64,000 nucleotides of DNA, taken from assembly GCA_015698045.1 (NCBI GenBank), contig BLAL01000030.1, positions 1,612,001 through 1,676,000 of the forward strand. The letters are read 5' to 3'. The notes below the pieces were generated by a model. The model ran no database searches. It was not told the DNA's origin and was given only the letters and a program-made list of their open reading frames with translations. Below are positions 35,123-45,800 of the stretch, one piece after another. Each line of letters starts with the position of its first letter. Positions within the stretch are counted from its first letter, which is position 1. The DNA is from Rhizophagus clarus (lineage: Eukaryota > Glomeromycota > Glomeromycetes > Glomerales > Glomeraceae). The translations under genes and the position numbers were made by a program.

Positions 35123-37067
35123 ATGCCCCAAGAGCAGAAGCAAAAGAAAAAACGGGTCCCTATTACTGCCCTCACAAAACAAGAAATATGTTTAAAAAAG
35201 CGTGAGAACTTGAAGCTTAGAGACGAGGACCTCGCCAAGGAATATGGGCTTGACAGAAGTACAATAACTAAAATCCTCAAACAACGAGAAAAGTGGTTAG
35301 CTATCGACCCTAATTCAAATTATGCCAAACAGAAAACTCAAAAATCGCCAAAATTCCCTCAAATAGAAGATGCTTTATCGCGATGGTTATCCGCAAATCT
35401 CAATAATGGTAATTCCGTTAGCGATGCGCAACTTCAAGAGAAAGCTCTAGAGTTGGCACAGTCGTACGGGATTCGTAATGAGTTTCAAGCTTCTAATGGG
35501 TGGATATCCAAATTCAAAAACCGTCACCAATTTCGTAGTAGTGAAAGTCAAGGAGTATCTGAAGTCTCCTTACAAGTTAATCCACAGTCAGTACCTATCG
35601 GGACCACAGTTATATCACCTCCAGAGCATTCGAATTTTAGTAATACTGTGAGCCTAGTAAGTTGTTTCATTTCTGTTAAAAAGAAAATTTTTTTTTGTTA
35701 TCAATATAAATACAAAGCCTTGACGTCATAATGTGACGACTGATTAAATAGTCACAATCCGAGCTTTTACATTACACATTTATCTCACAATTAACTTTTA
35801 TGTAATTTTTATCATATATATTTAAGCCCCCTAACTCCCACTACTCATCTAATCCGTCAATAGCGACATCATCTCGTACAAATGGGACAAATATGATCAT
35901 AAATGCTTCTAGCTCGCAACAACATTTTCTCCCATACGGGGCCGGTGCGTCAACTCCTTTGGTACCTTCCTTCACTCCTTCACGGATGTATCCATTAACC
36001 ACTATAACACCTTCGATGATTCCCGAAAATGCAGCGTACGTTATTCAAGATAAATTTCTATATTTATATTTTTAAGCATACCTTAAATCTTTGATTGATT
36101 TTATTTTGTCTAGTTTCATATTCTGTGATTATCAAAATGACGTAGTTGGAATGTGAGTAGATTTGATTGTAATTTAACGATTAATAACGCGTAATGGAGT
36201 GACTGAGTTTACATTAAAAGAATTTGTATATTTATTTTAATTAACGCGTTTTTTAATTATATGATATGTAGGTTTCAGACGACCAATATTTTGAATCAAT
36301 TTCTGGTTCATTCGAAAACGCTTTTTCAGGAAGTTCATCAGGCTAAACAAAAAAAGAGCATTAGTAGTTTCTCTGTTGGTCTTTCTGTGAGTTATTTCTG
36401 CAAGTACTAACAGTTTAAATTTCTATAGCTAATTCTTCAATTTGTTAATTTATTTTTGTGCGTTATGTAGTTCCGACCTAATTATCCCGAAGTTTCTTCA
36501 AATAATCGTTATATTGAGAAGTTGAGAACCTCGGGAAGACTTATTGAAGGGACCAAAGGGGCGGAGTTTATCGACGGGATGATACCAAGAGAGGTGAGAA
36601 ATAAGAAATTTAAAGTTTTATGTTAGATTTGGAAACATTCACTAATTATATAGTTTTGTTAATAAATCAGGACGATATTGTAATTAAAGTATGTTAAATT
36701 TTAGAACGCATCAATCCTCTTTATTTTTACCAATCACAAAGAAGTTATTTTAATGTTTTATACATATTTTTTTATAATTTCTTTAAAGAAACGCCGTGTC
36801 GATGCTTTTTATAATACTGATCTTCAGATGATACTCCAATTACGAAATATCCGTCATATCATTCTATCTGGTATCGCTACTGGTGATGTTATTCTATCTA
36901 CTTGTCGTTCTGCCGCTGACAGGGATTTAAACGTTACCGTCGTACGCGATTGTTGTTTTGACGGTAGCGAATCGGTGCAAAATGTTTTGATGAATGAATT
37001 GTTTCCTACTCAAGGTGTTATGGTGGCCTCTTTAGATGATATTTTGACCGGTTTACGTTTGTCGTGA
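35123..37067 (+). CDS. CENP-B-type HTH protein fused to an isochorismatase-like domain
   Basis: Six exons keep frame throughout: 35123-35656, 35827-36035, 36114-36152, 36272-36386, 36471-36593, 36789-37067; 432 aa. Residues 10-135 form the paired helix-turn-helix DNA-binding module of CENP-B/pogo transposases (RVPITALTKQEICL, LAKEYGLDRSTITKILKQRE, NGWISKFKNRH). It aligns clearly with the pogo transposase at 51516 (LAIQYGIKQNTVSDILK, NGWISNFKKRH). A Ser/Pro-rich linker follows. From about residue 247 the fold is isochorismatase-like: FIFCDYQNDVVGM, RVDAFYNTDLQMIL, IILSGIATGDVILSTCRSA, DRDLNVTVVRDCC. The usual nucleophile Cys of ATNVCV is Val here, a change I recall from a fungal subgroup, so hydrolase activity is doubtful. 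No DDE domain is present: a domesticated DNA-binding domain joined to a metabolic fold. The function is unknown; nuclear DNA binding is inferred. Confidence 0.8.
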
Positions 37068-37308
37068 ATTGAGATTGAAGTAAAAAAAAACAAAATCTCA
37101 CCTTTTTTCTATAAGTTCTTTTTCTTTTAATTTATCTCGTTTAACATCAATTCTCGTGTTTTCGATTTTATTTAGTTCTGTCGATTTTTTTTTATTATAT
37201 TTTATTTCTGCCACGTGTATGGGGGCCTATGGAATTACTGGATCTCAATTTAAAAACGGGGATCAAACTCTTCAAGTATATGATTTAACACCAAAACATA
37301 ATTTATTT

Positions 37309-37367
<59 letters not shown>

Positions 37368-37936
37368 TTTTTTCGAGGATATGTTATGATTCGAAAAACT
37401 TCCAAGTTAATCGAATTGGTCATATTCACCTTTTTTATTAAAGCACCCCCTCACTTTAGCAGACATAAATATTTATTTTTCTTCATAATTATGGTTTGCG
37501 ATAAATTTTCATTTGGTCTCTCTTAAGGTTTCTTAGTTTTGCCTTTAACTCATCACCGATAAATATTTCTCTCCCTCTCTTAAAATATATTTTTTCTCTA
37601 TACATGTACATAAACCCTTTATTATGGTAGAATCAAATCATAAACCTTTTTTAATTATTTTTTCTTTTAAGTGATCATAAAAACCCATAAGGACAAAAAT
37701 AAAAAAAAAAACCAAATAAATTCGAAAGGAGCTTTCGGGCAAAAACGGTTTTTTTATTTCAGGAGGATAAAAATCAAAATTAATTTAAAAAATGAACATT
37801 TATTTTAAGTGTATTATATAAATTGTGTAAAATCACATTCATATTTCACATATCAATATCACATATCACTTACAAATCACAAAAAAAAACGCGTAATTAA
37901 ATCAATCAAAGATCTTAATAGTAATGAAATTCAGAT
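37068..37936. other. Convergent 3' intergenic region
   Basis: 3' flanks of the fusion gene and the dehydrogenase. It contains a T-rich tract directly followed by a run of A near 37310-37370 that could form a hairpin. No gene was recognised. Confidence 0.45.
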
Positions 37937-38953
37937 TTAATTACTAATTCTGGAAGGGTCATTTAACCATTTATAAACAGAGCTAAAATCACTCCTTTCA
38001 TAACCAGCAGTTTTAGAAAGTTGATTATATAACTGTTGAACAATGGCACCTAAAATTATAGTGGTATTTGAATCATTAGCAGCTTTAACAGCTAACCTCG
38101 TATCTTTCGCCATTAAAATGTTACTAAAACCACCTTCATAATTTTTACTTGAAGGTACATTCGGAAGAATACCAGGACAAGGATTATAGATTTCACTTGA
38201 CCAACATCTACCAGTCGATGTATTTAATATATTTACTAATAATTTCGGATCCATGCCAAGTTGTACCCCAAGATTCATTGTTTCTGCCACACCAACCATT
38301 GATATTGCCAATAACATATTATTACATATTTTTGCTATTTGTCCAGTACCTAGTTCTCCACAATAAACTATATTATTACCCATATGACTTAAATATGTTT
38401 TTGCTCTATTGAAATCTTCTAAGTTAGATGCTCCTATCATAAATGTTAAAGTAGCAGCTTCGGCGCCAACAATTCCTGAAAAAAATCACATATTCAATAT
38501 AAAATACCAAACAAGTATTTTTAAAAAAAGACATAAAATGAAAAAACTTACATACCTCCTGAGACAGGAGCATCTATAGCTCTAGCACCCTTATCAATAA
38601 TCTTTTTTGAAACTAGTTTTGAGACACTTTGATCAATAGTACTAGAATCAATTAAAAAACTATCTTCATCGATACCATTAATTAAACTATCTTGTCCTTC
38701 TAAATAAACATTCTTTACGTGGGATGAAGACGGCAACATCGTAATTATTGTTGAAGCTTTCCGTGCTACCTCAATTGGTGAATTTACATGTAAAATCGGT
38801 TTTTGAGACGATGTTGATTTATGAAGAAGTATAAATTTTTCTATTGCAGGTTTATTTATATCATATATGATTAAAGGCGAATTCATTTTTTGATATAAAT
38901 TACTGGCCATTTTGAAACCCTTTGCAAGAGAAGGACAGATTGATTAATTGGAG

Positions 38954-38984
<31 letters not shown>

Positions 38985-39290
38985 GAATGACTTCATACCA
39001 TCTGGCCAATTCCAATAAATCCAACTGCATCATTACGTGATGTCTATTACAAAATATAAAAGAAGAATTATGAATATAAATTTAATTTAAATCAATCATT
39101 AATCTCTCACCTTCGCTACAAAAAAATTTTTTGTCAATTACTTATTACAATGTAAAATATCAAATATTTTCAAAACAAATAAAAAAAAAAAAAAAAGAAA
39201 AAAAATAATACCTATAGTAGAATAATAATGTGTATTCAGAAAAATTTTAGAATTCCTAGTAAAAAGGTGAAAGATATCAGCACGAAACAT
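37937..39290 (-). CDS. HIBADH: 3-hydroxyisobutyrate dehydrogenase, mitochondrial
   Basis: Five exons: 39290-39212, 39115-39111 (5 nt), 39043-38999, 38919-38556, 38475-37937; 343 aa, the family's usual size. It oxidises 3-hydroxyisobutyrate to methylmalonate semialdehyde with NAD in valine breakdown. Residues 1-28 (MFRADIFHLFTRNSKIF) look like a mitochondrial presequence. The Rossmann motif is GFIGIGQMG, the substrate loop is DAPVSGG and the catalytic Lys lies in GTGQIAKICNNML. The 5-nt exon is inferred: without it exon 1 (phase 1) and exon 3 (phase 0) do not join, and CGAAG is bounded by TTTTGTAG and GTGAGAG. A run of about 24 T (38961-38984) lies in the intron before exon 4. The start shares an upstream region with the MARVEL-like gene. 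Confidence 0.88.
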
Positions 39291-39834
39291 TGGGAAGGAA
39301 AGATTTAAGAATAAGTATGATGACCTTTATTTTTTAACGCAAATCTAAATTTCACGTGATTTATAAACACTAAGATTTAGCACAATACCAGTTTTTTTTG
39401 TTTGTTTGTCCATGAGGCGTAATTTGGCTTCCTATTTGCTTGCTGCGGAATTCAGAATTTTGAATACGGCTTTGTATTATTGTGGCTTGTCATTGCGATT
39501 GATCAAATATTAGCTTTGTTCTAAATGAGGAATAAAAGGCTATTCTGGACAATCGAATAATGTTACCAGGAATCGAGTCAAAAAAGGATGATCCCGATGC
39601 CTGTTATGGCGAGGGTGTCAGTGTGTTATGGCAGTGAACGCAGTACGGCAGTCAAATTGTATTTTTAACACAGATTTCCTTTTAAGTTAATAAAATAAAG
39701 GAATTTATTAAAGTGGCGATGTTAGAAAATATCTCTTTTCTCCTCTGACCTATAATTAAAAAAAACGAAACTTAAGCTCTCATAAACTAAAATATCAAAG
39801 AATCTTATAAAATAATTATTTTTAATTATTCGTA
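39291..39834. promoter_or_regulatory. Shared upstream region of dehydrogenase and MARVEL-like gene
   Basis: 544 bp between divergent start codons. It is more GC-balanced than the surroundings, with a TTTGTTTGTTTGTC stretch near 39400. No specific binding site is claimed. Confidence 0.35.
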
Positions 39835-40773
39835 ATGGCATATGAAGAGACTGACAAGTTAGAAATTCCTATTACAAAGCTACAATGGGGTTTCAGAGGC
39901 GCCCAAATTCTTTTTGCATTATTAGCAACGTTCACCATTTCAGCAGTCATTGGATGGGATAATAATTTTTTCTCGGCTAGTTTATTTTCTGTATTTTTCC
40001 TTCTTATCATACTTTTATCAATCTTCTTTGCTGCAGCAATTGTTGGTATTCCTCACCTCTATATTACAAAGGGAAAATTTAAGAATGCAGCTAGAGCATT
40101 AAGAGTTCCTAGATTTGAATTCGTTTTATCAGCAATTTGGGCTGTATTAATATTCATATTTACAGCTTTATTATCTATTGATGCTTTTGCATTAAGAAAA
40201 TGTGACCCTTCTGATCCAAAATATATGAATTATACTTCGGGACCATCAAATCAAACTTTTTACAGTGGATTACCAAATGCTTGTAGAACTCAACGCGCTG
40301 CTAATGCATTCGGATGGTTTGCTCTTACCGCCTGGTTATGTTCTCTCGCATTGATTGCAAAAGACTGGTATACGAATAGACGTCCAGCAGTGCCACAAGA
40401 ACCGATTACATACCATAATAAACCTTCTAATACATCGGTATCATCATCATTGGAAGAACAGGGTTTACCAGATACATCTACGCAACCGCAACATCAAGAA
40501 AATGTTCCCATGCAAACTATACATTCAACTCCGCAACAACCGCACCCGCAACAACCACAATTTCAATCTCCAACTTTTCCACAACAGCAGTTTCAACAAA
40601 CTTCTCCATCTTTCCCACAACAACAAACTCTTAGTTCTCCACCTTTAGCACCAATTCCAGGTCCAATGCCATCTTTTCCGGAACCACAAATTCAAGGACA
40701 AGGACAAGGACAAGGACAAGGGCAAGGCCAAGGACAGGGACACATTACTTTCCCCGAACCCAAACATTATTAA
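39835..40773 (+). CDS. MARVEL-like four-helix membrane protein with Gln/Pro-rich tail
   Basis: Single exon, 312 aa. Four hydrophobic segments at about residues 22-41, 48-71, 95-117 and 157-176 give the MARVEL-type layout, with short tails and a larger loop between helices 3 and 4 that carries two Cys (123, 150; possible disulfide) and Asn-X-Ser/Thr sites. From residue 180 the protein is a hydrophilic Gln/Pro-rich tail, probably cytosolic, ending in a Gly-Gln hexanucleotide repeat (40694-40740) and FPEPKHY. MARVEL proteins organise membrane domains and vesicle fusion; the exact role here cannot be read. No close named homologue is claimed. Confidence 0.75.
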   Translation: MAYEETDKLEIPITKLQWGFRGAQILFALLATFTISAVIGWDNNFFSASLFSVFFLLIILLSIFFAAAIVGIPHLYITKGKFKNAARALRVPRFEFVLSAIWAVLIFIFTALLSIDAFALRKCDPSDPKYMNYTSGPSNQTFYSGLPNACRTQRAANAFGWFALTAWLCSLALIAKDWYTNRRPAVPQEPITYHNKPSNTSVSSSLEEQGLPDTSTQPQHQENVPMQTIHSTPQQPHPQQPQFQSPTFPQQQFQQTSPSFPQQQTLSSPPLAPIPGPMPSFPEPQIQGQGQGQGQGQGQGQGHITFPEPKHY

Positions 40774-41027
40774 TTTACAAATATATTGGCTTTTTAATTA
40801 TAATTTTTATTAGATTTTAAGTTTAGGGTGAATGTAAGCTGGATTTTGTAATATTTAAATATTTATGTTCTATATTAGTCTGCACCTTATTATGTACAAT
40901 AAGAATTTATTATTAATATTATTAAAATTGTTTTTGTTTTAGTAGGTTTAATTTTTTTTTTCCATTTTTATATAATTTATGTAAAAATACAACAAATATA
41001 TAAAATCAAGTGATGTCTTAAACACAA

Positions 41028-41898
41028 TCAAATTTCATTAAATGCCCAAGATTTATTTTCATCTAGCCAAGATGTTATAGCTTCAGTCATAATTTTCTGA
41101 TGATTTATATTATCAAAACAATGGTTAGCATCTTGAACTATCACTAACTTATGATATGGCTCGGGACCAATTAACTTATCATATGTATATGCCTCATTTA
41201 CAGGAATAACTTCATCTTTTGATCCGTGAATAGTCAACGCTTTCACTTTTTGTTTATCAATACTTTCTACAACTGACATGTCTAAACTGTTTCTTTTTTT
41301 CAAATCATCTTCTCGAATAATATATTCTATATTACCCTTTTTCAGCCAAACAAAAGATCCCTTTTTTTGTAGCTTTTCAAGTTGTTCAGGGCTAAACCGA
41401 TTAGACGGCGTTTCTGTATGATCGTACCGAGCTGAAAGACTTACAATTAATGGAACATCGTTGCACTTTGACGCATATAAAAGAACAACTGCTGCTCCTT
41501 TGCTATGGCCGCAAATGCATAAAACTTTACGATTAAGGTTTTCTCGAACATAGGTAACTATACAACGAATATTTTCCACTTCTTCGTAATAATTTCCATA
41601 AGCTTCACAACAAAAAAAAAAAACTTACATAGTTAAAATCATATTATTTCAGTTCGAAAGTCAATGACAAATATTTACATGTTGTTCCTCCACTTAACCC
41701 ATTTCCTTGAAAATCAAAGGATAATGTATGGTAAGGGATTCTTTCTATTACACAGAGTATAGTTTTTGAAAATCGCGTATTAAAAAGACCGTGACACAAA
41801 ATGACAATACCATCGCTGGGAGCATTTGGTTTTAATTGAAGTGCAGCGCTAAGATCGAACCCTTTATCAGTATCAACATGAAAAGTGGATTCTTCCAT
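41028..41898 (-). CDS. Alpha/beta hydrolase (monoacylglycerol lipase/esterase-like)
   Basis: Two exons, 41898-41679 and 41602-41028, joined in phase 1; 264 aa. The family is shown by the N-terminal strand and oxyanion turn (IVILCHGLFNTRFSK), FDFQGNGLSGG, the nucleophile elbow GHSKG (Ser107), HGSKDEVIPV with Asp203 and DANHCF with His234, a complete triad. It has no signal peptide or membrane segment, so a cytosolic serine hydrolase is likely. The substrate is not evident; small cytosolic esterases of this layout act on short acyl or lipid esters. It is divergent from the HMG-CoA reductase gene, 243 bp away. Confidence 0.82.
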
Positions 41899-42141
41899 TA
41901 ATTTTTAACCAGTAGATAATAAGTACTTTACTATTTATAGCTCATCATTGTATTTCCGCAGCAATAATACTAGAACCGAAACTTCAACAATTGTTCATCA
42001 TTACTATATTAAAACAATACAGGTCTTCCGCACAATACTATGTTGCCCCGTTTGCAAGTATGACATAAAGAAGCTTGGTATTTTTTTTTTCTGTCTCAAA
42101 GTTTATACGCTGTTCATTTTAGAAGCAAATCGACTGCCCCT
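41899..42141. promoter_or_regulatory. Shared upstream region of hydrolase and HMG-CoA reductase
   Basis: 243 bp between divergent starts. It holds AT-rich sequence and a TTTTTTTTTTCTG tract near 42085. Co-regulation is possible but not shown. Confidence 0.35.
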
Positions 42142-44182
42142 ATGTCGGAGGAACGTAAATCAACACCGGTGCACGTAAATCATCAAGTAACTTGGTCGGG
42201 CTTTTATAAAAAATCTTTACATGAACGTCAAACTCAGTTAAAGCTGGTCTTTCCACACGTTTTTACTTCTTCAACACCTAGTTCAGTCGTTTCTTCTGTT
42301 TACGTTACTCCTGACACTTCTCCATGTAATTCACCTATATCAGTAGATTTTTCTACTAAAACGAATGATCAAAACATACACCCCCATTCTATAGTTAATA
42401 ATGATAATGCGGTTAAGTGTTTAATAAATAAATTAGAAGCTTTTTCTAATAAAAAGTCGTTTCCAATCAATGGACTTGATGAAAATATAGCGGATAATAT
42501 GATTGAAAATTGTATTGGGTATGCGATTCGTTTCATTTTTTTCATAAAAAATTAAGTTAATTTACCGTACATGGTGATTTGAAAATTTGAAAATTTAGAA
42601 CTATAGGTTTACCAGTCGGTTTGGCCTTAAATTTTATAATCAACGGAAAACCTATAATAATACCTATGGCTATTGAAGAGCCATCTGTTATTGCTGGAGT
42701 TTCTGGGTCTGCTAAAACCATATCCGCTTATAATGGTTTTAAAGCAACAACTACCGAGAGAAATACTATAGTGGCTCAAGTCTGTCTTTTAGATATTTCA
42801 CAAGAGAACATGAATTTTGCCGTGGATAAGGTATTCATACATTAATTTTCATTTGCTGGGCCTTCTTAAACTAAATTCTAACCTTAACTTTATTTTTTTT
42901 TTTTTTTCAGATATTGCATCATAAATCTGAAATTATTGCAACTGCAAATAAATATTGTGATAATATGGTAAAGCGGGGTGGCGGTGTATATGATATCAAT
43001 GTTCGAAGAATTCCACGCAAAGCAAATCGAAATCGAAAACATTACCAAATAAATTTAAATAATTTCACGGAATGGCTCGTGGTACATATAACTATAGACG
43101 TTTGTAATGCTATGGGTGCAAATTGTGCCAGCACTGTGGCTGAGGGCGTTGCTCCATTCCTTGCTGAACTTACCGGTGGTCGGATTGGTCTACGAATTGT
43201 TAGTAATTTGAACGTAGAAAGAATGTCCAAGGTAAATTAATAAAACAACAGAAAGAACCTTTTTTTTTGTTCTGCAAACTGATATCAATATTTATTTCTA
43301 GGCATCCTTTCGTATACCATTGCACATGCTTGCATATAAATCATTAAGCGGCAAAGAAGTAGCTGCACGCATCATTGAAGCTTATGAATGGGCTGAGGTT
43401 GATCCTTATCGGGCGACAACTCATAATAAGGGAATCATGAATGGTATTGATGCAGTTGCCCTAGCTACTGGTCAAGATTGGCGTGCAATTGAAGCTGCTG
43501 CTCATGCTTGGGCTTGTAACGGTGTAAGAACTGATAATGATAATTTTCAGTCAAGTAATAGTTATGGATCTTTAACCACTTATTGGATCGAAAAAGATGA
43601 ACAACTAGCCACAGCTGGCAAGACCGATGATGAATGTTTAATGTTCTGTGGTGAATTAGAATTACCTATAACGGTTGGTACCGCTGGCGGTGTTCTAAAA
43701 ACCAATCAAGTATATACATATAATTTAGCCATAATGGGAAATCCTAATGCACAAGAGTTAGCCATGGTAAACGTCTCTAATTTTATTAAAAAGAATTGAA
43801 TAATAATTTATTATTAATTATTTCATCATTTATTGAACTTTTGTAGTCAATGGTATGTATAGGCCTTGCTCAAAATTTTGCAGCCCTTCGCGCATTAGCA
43901 ACAGAAGGTATACAACGTGGACATATGAGTCTTCATGCTAAAAATGTTGCCATTGCAGCTGGTTGTCCAACTAATGCTGTTACAAGTGTAGCTCAAAAAA
44001 TGATTGAAAAAGGTAAAATAACATTATCATCGGCCAAGAATTTTATTGAAATCTATATGAATGAACAAGTTGATATTCACAAAAATTTGCTATCAAATTC
44101 TTTTAAAATTGAAGATAAACTTGAAAAAGTTTGTGATAATTTATCAACTTTGAGTAGTCAAGTACAATGTAATATTAATTAA
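42142..44182 (+). CDS. HMG-CoA reductase, class II (bacterial type)
   Basis: Five exons in frame: 42142-42518, 42599-42830, 42911-43231, 43302-43766, 43847-44182; 576 aa. It reduces HMG-CoA to mevalonate (class II enzymes can also run in reverse). All catalytic residues are present: Glu122 in ENCIG, Lys353 in THNKGIMNG, Asp369 in ATGQDWRAIEA, His495 in GHMSLHAKN. Further class II marks are WSGFYKKSLHERQ near the start, NAMGANCASTVAEGVAPF, GRIGLRIVSNL and SYGSLTTYWIEKD. There is no membrane anchor or sterol-sensing domain, unlike the class I enzyme usual in fungi. It is longer than the roughly 430 residues of bacterial enzymes because of a Ser/Thr-rich insert after the first 40 residues and a coiled tail. 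Spliceosomal introns show it is a resident nuclear gene, so any transfer from bacteria is old. Confidence 0.88.
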
Positions 44183-45240
44183 AGAAAATTTTCATTAAAT
44201 TTGATAATTTAATTTAATTTTAATTGTTTACTAATTAATTTAATAAAAAAGAATTGATAAAGTTAATTTGGTTATTTATTTTATTTATATAATATCATAA
44301 TCAGGTATTAAAAGGATTTCAAATTACTATAATATGGTATATATAAGAGTTATTCTTATAATAGTTCAGGAATACTTAACTGTTAATAAATTAAATATAA
44401 AATACTAATGAATAAATATATTATGTAATAATGTTATATATTTTTTATTAATTATTTTTTTTAGTTCAAAACAGTAAAGCCGGAGATAAAATAATTAATT
44501 CTTAACATTTTTTTTATTGATTATTTTTAGTTAAAACAGCATAAAATAATTGATAAATAAAAAGCCTGATAAAATCACAAATTTTTATTAAAAAGTAAAC
44601 AGAATTTTAATAACTGATCAGTTATTTTGCAATATAAAAAAAATTTTAAAATATTATTTAAAAGAAATAGAAATAATTATGTAATTAGTAATCATATTTC
44701 ATTATACTATACTATAATCAAAAAATTCATTATTTTTCTAAAAATTCATAGTATAATAGAATTCTAGTATCATATATAGAACTCATACTAATAATTTTTA
44801 CAAATTTAAAAACTTTTTATTTCTTTAAAAATTAATACAATTTGCTTAAAATCTAATTATTACATTTAAATTAATTAAATTTGCTAAAATTCAAGTTATA
44901 CCTTTATTAATAAAAAAATTTAAAATTATAATATAATAAATAAATACTAATTAAAAATAAGTTTATTTTATGAATATTAGTATCTAATATGTATATAAAT
45001 AATAAATATCAAATATACATTATAAATATAAAAAATATAAAATATACTTTATTTACTATTTTAATATCCAGTAATTATAAAATGATAAACTAAAATTTAT
45101 TCAAATTTTTTTAATACAATAAGTTAAATAATAGTAATCATAAGTTTCAATTTTAGATATTGAATAATCTAAGAAATTAGAAATATTTTAACATTTTTTC
45201 TATAAATATATATTTTAATAGTTTTTCTTTTATTTTTTTT
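44183..45240. other. AT-rich gene-free stretch
   Basis: 3' flank of the reductase gene passing into very AT-rich sequence. No frame or repeat was recognised. Confidence 0.45.
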
Positions 45241-45249
45241 TTATTTTTC

Positions 45250-45800
45250 TTTATTCATTTCATTGTTTTCTTTTATTTTTTTTATTTTTTCTTTCATTTT
45301 TTTTTATTTTTTCTTTCACTTTTTTTATTTTTTCTTTCACTTTTTTTATTTTTTCTTTCACTTTTTTTATTTTTTCTTTCACTTTTTTTATTTTTTCTTT
45401 CACTTTTTTTATTTTTTCTTTCACTTTTTTTATTTTTTCTTTCACTTTTTTTATTTTTTCTTTCACTTTTTTTATTTTTTCTTTCACTTTTTTATTTTTT
45501 CTTTCACTTTTTTTATTTTTTCTTTCACTTTTTTTATTTTTTCTTTCACTTTTTTTATTTTTTCTTTCACTTTTTTTATTTTTTCTTTCACTTTTTCTCT
45601 TATTTCTTTCATTTTTTCTCTTATTTCCTTCATTTTTTCTCTTATTTTCTTCATTCTTTCTCTTATTTTCTTTATTCTTTCTCTTATTTTCTTTATTCTT
45701 TTTCTTATTTTCATTTTTTCTCATATTTACTTCATTTTTTCTTTTATTTCTTTCATAATTTTTTTTGTAATTTTTCATTATTTTATTAATCTTTAAGTTC
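45250..45800. repeat. 21-bp minisatellite of T-rich units
   Basis: About sixteen copies of a CTTTCACTTTTTTTATTTTT unit (period 21) followed by diverged CTTATTTCTTTCATTTTTT units. Because 21 is a multiple of three, both strands stay open for about 170 codons (Lys/Glu/Ile-rich on the minus strand, Phe/His/Tyr-rich on the plus). This is a composition effect and no gene is called. Confidence 0.85.

Noticed and set aside
40694-40740. GGACAA hexamer run as a regulatory repeat
   Set aside because: It is the in-frame Gly-Gln repeat at the end of the MARVEL-like protein; replication slippage explains it.
45260-45778. 172-aa Lys/Glu-rich open frame on the minus strand
   Set aside because: It is produced wholly by the 21-bp minisatellite; the opposite strand is equally open and no non-repeat coding sequence adjoins it.
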